Below, piece after piece: positions 39,898 through 47,980 of a DNA stretch of 60,000 nt. This DNA comes from Symbiodinium natans (lineage: Eukaryota > Sar > Dinophyceae > Suessiales > Symbiodiniaceae). The position numbers and the translations under genes were made by a program. The notes under the pieces were generated by a model that did no database searches, had not been told where the DNA came from, and saw only the letters and a program-made list of their open reading frames with translations. The stretch lies in NCBI GenBank assembly GCA_905221605.1, contig CAJNDS010002299.1:348001-408000 (forward strand), written 5' to 3'. Each line of letters opens with the position of its first letter. Positions within the stretch are counted from its first letter, which is position 1.

Positions 39898-40845
39898 TCA
39901 GTCGCTCTCACTCCCAGAGCCACTGTCGGACAGGGGCCGTGACGCCATGGCCACCCGTGCCTGCAAGCAATCACGGCACATTGCTGACTGCAAGATCTGG
40001 TGCACGAAATCCCCTGAGCCCCCGCAGTCCACACAGACCGCAGGCATAGACCGGCCCGCGGGGTCTGCCGCCCATCGTAGCCAAAGCAGCATAGACCGAT
40101 GGGCTTTGTGCACTTCATTGGCCCGTGCCTGGTTGGGCGTGGGCTCTGGGAGTAAGAGTGGATCGCGCCAGGCCCGTTGTCCCTGCTGCCAGGTTCGCCA
40201 AGCCCGAAACACATCGTCCACAGAGGGATGGGCTGCGCCGTGGAGGTCGTTGATCTCGGCCTGATAGAGCACGCGCGCAAATGTAGCAGTGAGCATATCC
40301 TGCAGCTCCAAGCCCGAGCTTGCATCCCACAGCCTGTCCTCTGCAAGAACTTCTCGGCAACGATCGTAGGCGGCAAAGGCCACCGCTGGCCCCAACTCAG
40401 GCTCCTCCACGATGGCTGCACTCTTGGACCAGGGGCCAAGGAAGGGGAATTGGTAACCACCTCTGGCTCGCCCGCATCGATCACACCCAGCCTGGGTACA
40501 GACAATCCGGCGCACCGGAACCTTGGAACCCAAGAAGTCAAAGTCTGTAATCGAAGGGGAGGGTGCCGGTAGGTGTGTAATCTCAGCAACCCGACTCCAG
40601 ATGGACCACAACTCATCCTGACGGCCCTGACGTGCCAGATCAGACATGTAGGCGCGGAAGTCCAACCAGTTCGCGGGAGCCAAGGTCGGCAAATTTGTGT
40701 GAATGACTGTAGGCTCATCATCCATTCCGACACAGGGATCACTTCCCTGGGAGAAAAGAAATGTTCCAGCTTGCCAGTTTGGCTCTAGCCAAGTCTTAAG
40801 CCAAAATGTAGCAAGCCGGTACATTGCATCCTCAAAATGAAACAT
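39898..40845 (-). CDS. Retroelement N-terminal zinc-binding protein
   Basis: 315 residues from the ATG at 40845, which lies inside repeat A1, so its first 33 codons are part of the repeat. Cys pairs occur at VCTQAGCDRCGRARGGY and at CVDCGGSGDF...MCRDC, probably two zinc sites. The rest is helical and acidic, ending SDSGSGSESD. It is the 5'-most ORF, the place of gag/ORF1 in related elements. No catalytic motif. Function unknown. Confidence 0.6.
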   Translation of the reverse strand: MFHFEDAMYRLATFWLKTWLEPNWQAGTFLFSQGSDPCVGMDDEPTVIHTNLPTLAPANWLDFRAYMSDLARQGRQDELWSIWSRVAEITHLPAPSPSITDFDFLGSKVPVRRIVCTQAGCDRCGRARGGYQFPFLGPWSKSAAIVEEPELGPAVAFAAYDRCREVLAEDRLWDASSGLELQDMLTATFARVLYQAEINDLHGAAHPSVDDVFRAWRTWQQGQRAWRDPLLLPEPTPNQARANEVHKAHRSMLLWLRWAADPAGRSMPAVCVDCGGSGDFVHQILQSAMCRDCLQARVAMASRPLSDSGSGSESD

Positions 40846-40881
40846 GCACACCCAAGGCCTGCCTAACTCAATGCATGTGCA
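40748..40881 (-). repeat. A1 repeat (134 bp), 5' end of the retroelement
   Basis: First copy of A in coding direction. It carries a start codon for the first ORF and a CATTTTGGCTTAAG word (plus-strand 40795-40808) that matches the 3' part of the dinoflagellate spliced leader at 13 of 14 bases. It ends directly at ATCTAACTTTAC, the promoter region of the next viral gene. Confidence 0.93.
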
Positions 40882-40899
40882 TCTAACTTTACATATAAC

Positions 40900-41904
40900 A
40901 TGATTAAAACATTGAAGTCAGAATTAAAACTACGCCCAACATACGATGAAATGATAGGGATGATTGAAAGTCAAGGTGATCCCAATAGACCACCAATAGA
41001 ACAGGTAATAGACAGACGTGCTACCTTATTTAGAAACAATCAGTTCGGAAGTCAATTTGATAACATTGACTTTTTAGGATTGAAGAAGCAAGAAGAGGAC
41101 AAAGTTAAGAATGATTTACGAAGAGCACAGTTGAATCATCACGGTGTTATGAATGGCGTATCAACTGCTGTAGCAGGAATACAAACAAGTGCAACAACGA
41201 GTGGATACGATACACCGGTAGAAGCATATGAAAGTGAAGACGAGGGGTATCCAGACCACATTCGGAATTTAGACGATGCATTGAGAAGAGTGAAGGATCT
41301 AGCAGAACAAAGAAGGCACGTAGAAGATGCTAAGGAAGACTTAGACGATGTTCATCATCAGTCTTTACCAGCAGGTGTTGAAGTTCATTCAATGGATGTT
41401 CCAACAGAAAATGATGATGAGAGCGAAGAAGAAGTAACAGCATTAGAACAAAAGGTAGCATACACGCACGGTTTTGACCCTGATAAGGTCTTCAAAGATG
41501 ATAGCGTTACTTATAGAGGGTTAATGTTTCAGTTGTTTGTTAGAGACTTATTAACAGACGAAATGGTGGATTTATTAAATAAAATACCAACGGATCAGAA
41601 AAAGAAGCAATACCTAATATCAATCATAGAAGGTCACAAAGAATTAGACGAATGGAATGCCGAATTTGACAGCGCTAAATTACGTCGTAAAAAACAACTG
41701 TTTAAAAGAGAGCGAAGACGTGTAAAATCCAAGAGGGTAGAACAATCGGCATCATCAAGTGGAACAGGAGAATTGGTTCCTTCACAACCAGCATCATCAT
41801 CAACACCTTTAAGAGACATAGCAGTAGCGGGAGCAAAAGCAGGAGTAGAAACATTAGCAAAGGCAGGAGCAACAGCATTAGCAAAATCATTTTTACCAGT
41901 ATAA
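40900..41904 (+). CDS. Putative structural protein with LRPTYDE motif and amphipathic C-terminus
   Basis: 334 residues. The N-terminus KLRPTYDEMIGM is shared with the next gene (LRPTYEEIARE). A second shared patch is FDNIDFLGL against DFDDFDLGK. The middle is acidic (ESEDEGY, NDDESEEE). A basic stretch KLRRKKQLFKRERRRVKSKR (276-295) precedes an Ala/Gly-rich helix, IAVAGAKAGVETLAKAGATA, that could insert into membranes or bind capsid. TCTA lies 14 nt before the ATG, right at the edge of the retroelement. No known family recognised. Confidence 0.6.
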   Translation: MIKTLKSELKLRPTYDEMIGMIESQGDPNRPPIEQVIDRRATLFRNNQFGSQFDNIDFLGLKKQEEDKVKNDLRRAQLNHHGVMNGVSTAVAGIQTSATTSGYDTPVEAYESEDEGYPDHIRNLDDALRRVKDLAEQRRHVEDAKEDLDDVHHQSLPAGVEVHSMDVPTENDDESEEEVTALEQKVAYTHGFDPDKVFKDDSVTYRGLMFQLFVRDLLTDEMVDLLNKIPTDQKKKQYLISIIEGHKELDEWNAEFDSAKLRRKKQLFKRERRRVKSKRVEQSASSSGTGELVPSQPASSSTPLRDIAVAGAKAGVETLAKAGATALAKSFLPV

Positions 41905-41918
41905 TATATTAATATAAA

Positions 41919-42719
41919 ATGTTAAGATTGCGCCCCACATACGAAGAAATTGCAAGGGAAGCGAGAACACACAGATTAAGAATACTACCAGAGAAGCAGA
42001 AAAGAACACAACAAGGTTTATTATTAGATGATGTTGATTTTGATGACTTTGATTTAGGTAAATACGATAAGAAAACAATATTAATGAATGAGAACCCAGA
42101 TAAAGGAACACAAACGGATGTGTTCAACGAAACACCAAGCATAACAGAAAGTGAAAGCATGAAAACAATAGAAGAAGAAGTAAAACAGACTCAAACAGAC
42201 GAAAGCGTATCAAGTATAAAAAGTATTGAGAAAGAAAAGGAAACTGAACGAGAACGCGAACAACCACAGAAAAAATCAGTAATGCGTAGAGTTTACGATG
42301 CCATGTTTGGAGAAGATGAATTCGCAGAGGAAAGAGAGGAAATGAGAAGTAGAAGGCAACAAATAGAACAAGAAGAGGAGAGTGAACCGCCTGTAGAGAA
42401 ACAACAAACTGAAGAGAGCGATGATAGTTTGCCAATGAATGTTAAAAAATCTTATGAGCCTTCATCATCAAGTTCTCGCAGAAGTTCAAACAGAAGTGCA
42501 TTATTACCTATTGAAGAGGAAGCCTTAAGTGAACACATTCATTCCTCTCCACCTGTATCAGTGCAAAGTTCAGTTCCAAGTAATCGTACGATAGAATATG
42601 TTGATGAACCAAGTCCACCACAAAGTATAATAAGCTCAAGGCGCTCACAGGAAACCATAGAATACATAAGAAGCAGAAGCAGTTCAAGACGCTCAAGTAT
42701 TCAGTCTGTAGGCTCATAA
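41919..42719 (+). CDS. LRPTYEE-motif protein, Ser/Glu/Arg-rich
   Basis: 266 residues beginning MLRLRPTYEEIAREA, a partner of the preceding gene (14-bp gap). The body is low in complexity, with Glu/Gln-rich, Ser-rich and RS-like parts (SSSSSRRSSNRS, RSRSSSRRSSIQS). A helix KKSVMRRVYDAMFGEDEF lies in the middle. Arg/Ser tracts suggest phosphorylation-controlled nucleic-acid binding, as in some viral core proteins, but this is only a guess. No TCTA before its ATG; probably co-transcribed. Confidence 0.55.
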   Translation: MLRLRPTYEEIAREARTHRLRILPEKQKRTQQGLLLDDVDFDDFDLGKYDKKTILMNENPDKGTQTDVFNETPSITESESMKTIEEEVKQTQTDESVSSIKSIEKEKETEREREQPQKKSVMRRVYDAMFGEDEFAEEREEMRSRRQQIEQEEESEPPVEKQQTEESDDSLPMNVKKSYEPSSSSSRRSSNRSALLPIEEEALSEHIHSSPPVSVQSSVPSNRTIEYVDEPSPPQSIISSRRSQETIEYIRSRSSSRRSSIQSVGS

Positions 42720-42793
42720 TGAGATATTCTTTTAAGGGCATTTATTTTAGAAATAAAACCACTCAAAAGAATATTCATATTATTAAATAAATT

Positions 42794-43183
42794 ATGACGA
42801 ATTACTTGGTAGGTTGTGATGGAATCAAAACCTCAATAAACGACGATTTGTTTAGTATGCTATGGAATTCAATAGATGAGGAGCAAGGTTTTACGACGGA
42901 CAGCGATAAATCAGAAAATCGTGACGCTCGTCAGAGCCTCGCGAGGCTTCGCGACCGGACTGAGGAAAATTATAGAAACAACAAGAAGAACAGGGAAAGC
43001 GGATACTTTAGAGATTATTACAAGAAAAATCATAAGATTGTTATGTGTGAGGGTTGTGGTTGTTTAGTAAATAACACAAATCTATCTAAGCACAAGAAAA
43101 CAAATAAATGTAAAATGCTTACACAAGCGAATAAAGACAAAGAATTAGAAGATAAACTTATAAAATTATCATTGCATGATTAA
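42794..43183 (+). CDS. Small C2HC zinc-finger protein carrying a GC-rich insertion
   Basis: 129 residues. The finger CEGCGCLVNNTNLSKHKKTNKC is near residue 87. Residues about 42-54 (NRDARQSLARLRDRT) come from a 35-nt GC-rich palindromic repeat inserted in frame; the flanking sequence is AT-rich as usual for this virus. The finger resembles that of the protein at 29236 in layout. Function unknown. Confidence 0.55.
   Translation: MTNYLVGCDGIKTSINDDLFSMLWNSIDEEQGFTTDSDKSENRDARQSLARLRDRTEENYRNNKKNRESGYFRDYYKKNHKIVMCEGCGCLVNNTNLSKHKKTNKCKMLTQANKDKELEDKLIKLSLHD
42921..42955 (+). repeat. GC-rich palindromic repeat, copy 2, inside a gene
   Basis: GCCTCGCGAGGC at 42936-42947 is a perfect 12-bp palindrome in the middle of a 35-nt block that resembles 21436-21470. 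It keeps the reading frame open. Confidence 0.75.
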
Positions 43184-43211
43184 TATTAATATTATCTAAT
43201 TAATATTAATT

Positions 43212-44141
43212 ATGAGTGTTGATGAGAAGTTAAGCGAGATATATTATGATCTGGAGCGTGGATACGGTTCAGTTCAGAATCTTCACAAAGAAGCTAATAA
43301 GGATGGTGTCAGTGTTAGTTTAAATTATGTTAAGGAATGGGTCAGGAAGCAACCGAATAAGCAAAGAAGGAATTACAAGAATTATAATAGTTATTCTCCT
43401 CCTTATGCAAGAGCAGTCTATTCAGTTGATATAATGGATATGATTTCGTTAATGAAAGACACAAACACCTTTAGCGAAAGTTATAAAAGATATGCTTTAT
43501 TATGCATTGACAATTTCAGTAAAAAGATGAGCATCATACCAATGGAAAACAGAGATGGTGAAACAGTATACGATGCTTTTATTCAATGTTTTAAAGAATT
43601 AGGTTTTCCTAACAGTATATATTCAGATGATGATGGAGCTTTTAATTATAAGAAACTACAAGATTATTTAAAAGGAGAAGGAATAGAGCATGTCGTAACT
43701 TTGACACATGCTAATGTAGCAGAGAGAGCCATAAGAACAATAAAGAAAATGATAACCGATAGAGCCTTAAATACTAAAGGGGCTTGGACAATATTATTGA
43801 AACCTGCACTGGATAAATACAATAAAACCATGGTTCATTCAACAACAGGTTTAGTACCTAACGAGGCTCACAAAGATGAGAATTCGGTTGAAGTTAAAGC
43901 AAACTCCGTTCTGAAAGAAAAGTATCTGAGAAGATATCCCAAGATAGAGGAAGGTGATAAAGTAAAAATATTCACTAAAGGTAAAGGTAATTATACGTCA
44001 AGAAAAGAAAGCAGAAACCAATGGAGTGACGAAACTTATGAAGTCAAAGAAGTAGGCAGAGATATGAACCTAAATAAATACTATATTGTAGAAGGAAAGA
44101 GCAAACGATACAACAGACATGAACTGTTGATGGTAGATTAA
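43212..44141 (+). CDS. Retroviral-type integrase (rve, DDE)
   Basis: 309 residues. An N-terminal helical region precedes YSVDIMDM with the first catalytic Asp (73 or 76), YSDDDGAF with the second (about 140), and NVAERAIRTIKK with Glu171. The last spacing is about 30, slightly shorter than the usual 35. A C-terminal SH3-like segment (EEGDKVKIFTKGKGNY...YIVEGKSKRYNRHELL) follows. Polintons carry this enzyme, which inserts the linear genome and makes short target duplications. TCTA lies 13 nt before the ATG. All three acids are present. Confidence 0.92.
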   Translation: MSVDEKLSEIYYDLERGYGSVQNLHKEANKDGVSVSLNYVKEWVRKQPNKQRRNYKNYNSYSPPYARAVYSVDIMDMISLMKDTNTFSESYKRYALLCIDNFSKKMSIIPMENRDGETVYDAFIQCFKELGFPNSIYSDDDGAFNYKKLQDYLKGEGIEHVVTLTHANVAERAIRTIKKMITDRALNTKGAWTILLKPALDKYNKTMVHSTTGLVPNEAHKDENSVEVKANSVLKEKYLRRYPKIEEGDKVKIFTKGKGNYTSRKESRNQWSDETYEVKEVGRDMNLNKYYIVEGKSKRYNRHELLMVD

Positions 44142-44149
44142 TAAACCTT

Positions 44150-44166
44150 AGAAAAACTACTTAAAG
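44150..44166 (+). promoter_or_regulatory. Shared 17-nt promoter-like box before the rightmost gene
   Basis: Identical to 16799-16815 upstream of the polymerase. It lies 25 nt before the ATG at 44192 and partly overlaps the region just after the integrase stop. Confidence 0.6.
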
Positions 44167-44191
44167 GGAAAATGACTTAATATATTAGAGC

Positions 44192-44815
44192 ATGGAAACA
44201 TTTAATTTTGATTTTGAGTGTAAGTACTGTATCAGTTACAGAAGTAGAAGAAAGGAAATATTGAATGAACTATTTGATGGTAATATTACTGATAACATTT
44301 TACCATATATATCTTGTGCATTTTGTAATGATATGCATGAGTATGAAAAAGAATATAAAGACAAATATGATGATACAAATAAACCAACAATACCAAATAA
44401 AAGAAAAGTAGAACATAGACAAATACATTGTATATTAAATCATTTTGACAATGGATACAAGAAACTAACAAATTTAAAAGATAAGAAGAACTATTTGAAA
44501 GACATTGTAGAGCAAACAAACTGTGTTCCTAGACCATTATATAAAAAGTTCCTGAATGAGACAGAGAACATAAAAATTATTGATGAATACAGAATGTTTT
44601 TGTTGTTGGATTATAACATCTGTTATCTTTGGAATAAATGGGATTTTTTCGGAGAGGCTTATGAATATAGAAATAAATATGAAGAAAAGATAAGCAAAAT
44701 TATGATTTCCTTCTTTTATCATTACTTTACAAGACAAGTAGGTCTTTATAGAAGATATTTCAATTTTAATGCTATATATGAATATTTATGCGAGATATTT
44801 GCAGAAGAAGATTAA
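44192..44815 (+). CDS. Hypothetical Cys-pair protein, possibly early
   Basis: 207 residues, rich in Tyr, Asn, Lys, Phe and Asp. CKYC at residues 10-13 and CAFC near 42-45 could bind zinc. The rest is helical with aromatic-rich segments (FFYHYFTRQVGLYRRYFNFN). It is the last gene before the right TIR and shares the promoter-like box of the polymerase, which suggests early expression and a regulatory or host-directed role. No family recognised. Confidence 0.6.
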   Translation: METFNFDFECKYCISYRSRRKEILNELFDGNITDNILPYISCAFCNDMHEYEKEYKDKYDDTNKPTIPNKRKVEHRQIHCILNHFDNGYKKLTNLKDKKNYLKDIVEQTNCVPRPLYKKFLNETENIKIIDEYRMFLLLDYNICYLWNKWDFFGEAYEYRNKYEEKISKIMISFFYHYFTRQVGLYRRYFNFNAIYEYLCEIFAEED

Positions 44816-44834
44816 AAAAATAAACTGAATAAGC

Positions 44835-44869
44835 AACCATAATATTATTCACTATATAATATTATTGTT
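44835..44869. terminator. AT hairpin after the last viral gene
   Basis: CAAC, then ATAATATTAT, a 7-nt loop, ATAATATTAT and GTTG form a 14-bp stem with one mismatch. It is of the same kind as the hairpin at 23211-23242 and lies between the last stop and the TIR. Confidence 0.5.
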
Positions 44870-44882
44870 GAAAAACCACAAC

Positions 44883-45139
44883 AGGCACCCACAAAATGAA
44901 AAGTGAAGGTAAAAGTACTTAACAAAATGAGAACGAACAAGGTGGAACACTAAGCCCCAGAAAAAATAACGAATGAGACAAGCAGAATTTTAGAGAGAAA
45001 AAACGAGATGTGAAGAAAAACGAAACAGGGAACGAGAAAGAGAGAACGAAGAAGGAAGCGAAGTAAGAAAAAACGAATAAGGAACCCAGAACCCCAGACC
45101 CGGAGCCCTAGCCCCTGAATCCTTGTTTTACCTATTTTT
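44883..45139 (-). repeat. Right terminal inverted repeat
   Basis: Reverse complement of 13559-13815. It ends in CCTATTTTT followed by ten C. Confidence 0.95.
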
Positions 45140-45142
45140 CCC

Positions 45143-47235
45143 CCCCCCCACCCTTCCTGCCCCCCTCGCTGCCTTGCTGTTGGTGCCCAACCCCCTCCCC
45201 CCCCCTCCCGCTTAAGGGCTGTTAGTAATGGACTGTTTTAAGGGCTCCAGTGCATGCCCGAGCCTCCTCTTCGCTGCCCTTGCTGCCCCTGCCCTTCCCG
45301 CCCTTTTCCGCCCCCATTCCGCCCCCGCCGCCCTCCACGCTGCCCCGACCCTTCCCGCCACCCCCACCCTCCCCCGCGCCCCTTGCCCCCTTGCTTTATC
45401 TTGATTGCCCAATCCCCTCCCCCCCCTCACGTTTAGTAATGGGTGTTTTAAGGACTCAAGTGCATGCCCGAGCCCTCCCGCCCTCCCGACTGCCCCCACA
45501 CTCCTTGGCCCCTTGCCTCCACCTCTTGTGCCTGCCCAACCCTGCTGCTGCCTTGCTGTTAGTAATGGAGTGTTTTAAGGGTTTCAGTGCATGCCCGCCT
45601 CTTCTTGGCCCCTTCTTGGTGCCTGCCCAACCCCCTGCTGCCTTGCTGTTCCAGTGCATGCCCGAGCCTCTTCTTCGCTGCCCTTGCTGCCCCTGCCCAA
45701 CCTCCTGCCTTGCTGTCAGTGTTGGAGTGTTTTAAGGGCTGCTTTTGCCCTTCCCGCCCCCTTTCCCCCCCTCCCCCCCCTTCCCGCTTTCCCCACTGCC
45801 CCCGCGTCCCGACTGCCCCCGCGCTCCTTGGCCCCCTCTTGGTGCCTGCCCAACCCCCTGCTGCCTTGCTGTAGTAATTCCTGTAGTAGTGGAGTGTTTT
45901 AAGGGCTCCAGTGCATGCCCGAGCCTCTTCTTCGCTGCCCTTGCTGCCCCTGCCCTTCCCGCCCTTTCCGCCCCCCCCCCGCCCTCCGGAGCCTTGCCTT
46001 TGTTTCGCTGCTCTTGCTGCCCGTGCCCTGCCCGCCCCCCCCGCGCCCCTTGCTCTCTTGCCTCCACCTTGCCCAACCCCCTCTCCCCCCCCCTCCCGCC
46101 AAGAAATGGAGTGTTTTAAGGGCTCCAGCGCATGCCCGAGACGTCCTGGTGCCTGCCCAACCCCCCTGCTGCCTTGCTGTAAGAAATGGATGTTTTAAGG
46201 GCTCCAGTGCATGCCCAAACCTCCTCTTCGCTGCCCTTGCTGCCCTCCACCCCCACCCTCCCCCGCGCCCCTTGCCCCCTTGCTTCCCCTTGCCTGCCCA
46301 ATCCCCTCCCCCCCCTCCCGCCTAGTAATGGGTGTTTTAAGGGCTCAAGTGCATGCCCCCCAACTGCCCCCACGCTCCTTGGCCCCTTGCCTCCACCTCT
46401 TGTGCCTGCCCAACCCTCCTGCTGCCTTGCTGTTAGTAATGGAGTGTTTTAAGGGTTTCAGTGCATGCCCGCCTCTTCTTCGCCGCCCTCCCGACTGCCC
46501 CCGTCTCCTTGGCCCCTTCTTGGTGCCTGCCCAACCCCCTGCTGCCTTGCTGTTAGTAGGAGTGTTTTAAGGGCTCCAGTGCATGCCCGAGCCTCTTCGT
46601 CGCTGCGCCCTAGTCTTTGGCAACCTGCCTTGCTGTCAGTGTTGGAGTGTTTTAAGGGCTGCTTTTGCCCTTCCCACCCTTTCCCGTCCCCCCCACCTTG
46701 CCCCCCCCCCCCCCCCCCTTCCCCTTTTGGTCCCGACTCCCCCCCCGCGCTCCTTGGCCCCCTCTGGTGCCTGCCCAACCCCCTGCTGCCTTGCTGTCGT
46801 AATTGCTGGAGTGATGGAGTGAAGGGCTCCAGTGCATCCCTTCCCGCCCTTTCCCGTTCCCCCCCCCCCCCCTCCCCCCCCCCCCCCATGCCCCCCCGCG
46901 CTCCTTGGCCCCTCTTGGTGCCTGCCCAACCCCCTGCTGCCTTGCTGTAGTAATTGCTGTAGTAATAAGGGCCACCTTGCTGCCCCTGCCCTTCCCGCCC
47001 TTTCCGCCCCCCCCGCCCTCCCCGCCTCGGAGCCTTGCCTTTGCCTCGCTGCTCTTGCTGCCCCTGCCCTGCCCGCCCGCCCCCCCTCCTGCCCCTGCGC
47101 CCCTTGCTCTCTTGCCTCCACCTTGCCCAACCCCCTCTCCCCCCCCCCCTCCCGCCAAGAAATGGAGTGTTTTAAGGGCTTCAGCGCATGCCCGAGACGT
47201 CTTGGTGCCTGCCCAACCCCGCTGCTGCCTTGCTG
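45143..47235. repeat. C-rich degenerate minisatellite
   Basis: About 12-13 copies of a core like GTTTTAAGGGCTCCAGTGCA (at about 45235, 45444, 45570, 45728, 45895, 46111, 46190, 46331, 46444, 46561, 46648 and 47168) are separated by variable C/T-rich blocks with words such as CTGCCCAACCCCCTGCTGCC. Copy spacing runs from about 80 to 215 bp. The plus strand is strongly pyrimidine-rich. The long Pro/Leu/Ala-rich and Gly/Arg-rich open frames are repeat translations. Confidence 0.9.
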
Positions 47236-47634
47236 TTTGTTATACAATACGCGGCGAACGCTCGGCCGCCTACTCTTCGTCTTATCACTACAGGTAACCT
47301 ATTGCACTAGCCCTGCCGATCCGAGGCCCAGGCGCTGTGCGAAGAGGACGGCGACGATGCGGATGGCGGCTTGGGTTCAGGGTTTAGGGCTTAGGCGTTT
47401 GCCTCCAAGGGGTCGGCGGCACTGGCGGTAGCCATTAAATCGGGCAGCGCGAGGTCCCCAAAGGACCGAGCAAATGCGGACCTTTTAACCCGGGTCGTCC
47501 CGGGAATAGCCTTGCTGGCCTCTGGCCTTCTGCGAAGCAGAATTATAGGCCGGACGCCAGTGCCGCCGACCCCCGCGTGCCGCCGGTGAACGGTTTTTTT
47601 TTCGTGGTTTTTTGCGTCGCCACGGAGGCCCCCA

Positions 47635-47765
47635 AAGGGCGCACATCATGAGCATCAGCGGGTCCAGCCCGCGGGACCCCCAGGCGCGCATCAGGAGCAT
47701 CAGCGGCTCCCGGGGCGGGACCCCGGGGGCACATCAGGAGCATGATGCCCCCCAAAGGGCGGGCA
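47635..47765 (+). repeat. GC-rich tandem repeat, about 52 bp
   Basis: Three diverged copies containing GCRCATCAGGAGCATCAGCG-like words separated by GGGACCCC and CCCCAAAGGGCG segments. Confidence 0.7.
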
Positions 47766-47804
47766 TAAGCGATGTGTCTAAGCCCGGGGCTAGGAAAAGG
47801 GGAG

Positions 47805-47980
47805 TTTAGGGGCCTTATAAAGTGCTTAGAAACTTTAAGGGAGTCTAGGAGCCTCAAACGCTTAGAGATTTGAAGGGAGTTTAGGGGCCTGAAAATGCTT
47901 GGAAACTTTGAGGGGGTTGAGGAGCCTCAAACGCTTAGAGATTTTAAGGGAGTTTAGGGGCCTCAAAATGCTTAGAAACT
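47805..47980 (+). repeat. Tandem repeat of about 36 bp in a 75-bp higher order
   Basis: Units like GGAGTTTAGGGGCCTCAAAA followed by TGCTTAGAAACTTT alternate with GGAGTCTAGGAGCCTCAAAC followed by GCTTAGAGATTT. About five units are visible. Confidence 0.8.

Larger units (their letters stand above)
30577..40881 (-). mobile_element. Tyrosine-recombinase retrotransposon nested in the virus
   Basis: In coding direction the structure is A1 (40881-40748), ORFs, B1 (31231-31021), A2 (31020-30887), a 99-bp spacer, and B2 (30787-30577). This split-direct-repeat arrangement is specific to PAT/Ngaro-type tyrosine-recombinase elements. No target duplication is seen, as expected for recombinase insertion; one A at each edge is ambiguous. 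Gene order (N-terminal protein, recombinase, then others, RT-RNase H last) is nearer to VIPER-like order than to Ngaro. Repeat copies look identical, so insertion is recent. GC content is far higher than in the host virus. Confidence 0.92.
13559..45139. mobile_element. Integrated polinton-like virus (PLV/Maverick class)
   Basis: The element is bounded by 257-bp terminal inverted repeats and codes for protein-primed DNA polymerase B, A32/FtsK-type packaging ATPase, double-jelly-roll capsid protein, penton-like protein, fibre and rve integrase. This combination defines polintons and polinton-like viruses. It spans 31.6 kb, of which about 10.3 kb is a later retrotransposon; the viral part is about 21.3 kb, normal for the class. 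It is flanked by C-runs on both sides (CCCCC left, ten C right), so a 5-6 bp target duplication is possible but unresolvable. No Ulp1-type maturation protease was seen. Apart from the interrupted fibre gene, the core genes are open, so integration seems fairly recent. Confidence 0.93.

Noticed and set aside
39576-40742. N-terminal 389 residues of the long recombinase frame
   Set aside because: They overlap the zinc-binding first ORF in another frame and lack protein-like features; the ATG at 39575 fits the recombinase better.
45250-47431. Many Pro/Leu/Ala- and Gly/Arg-rich open frames
   Set aside because: All lie in the C-rich minisatellite and are products of its composition.
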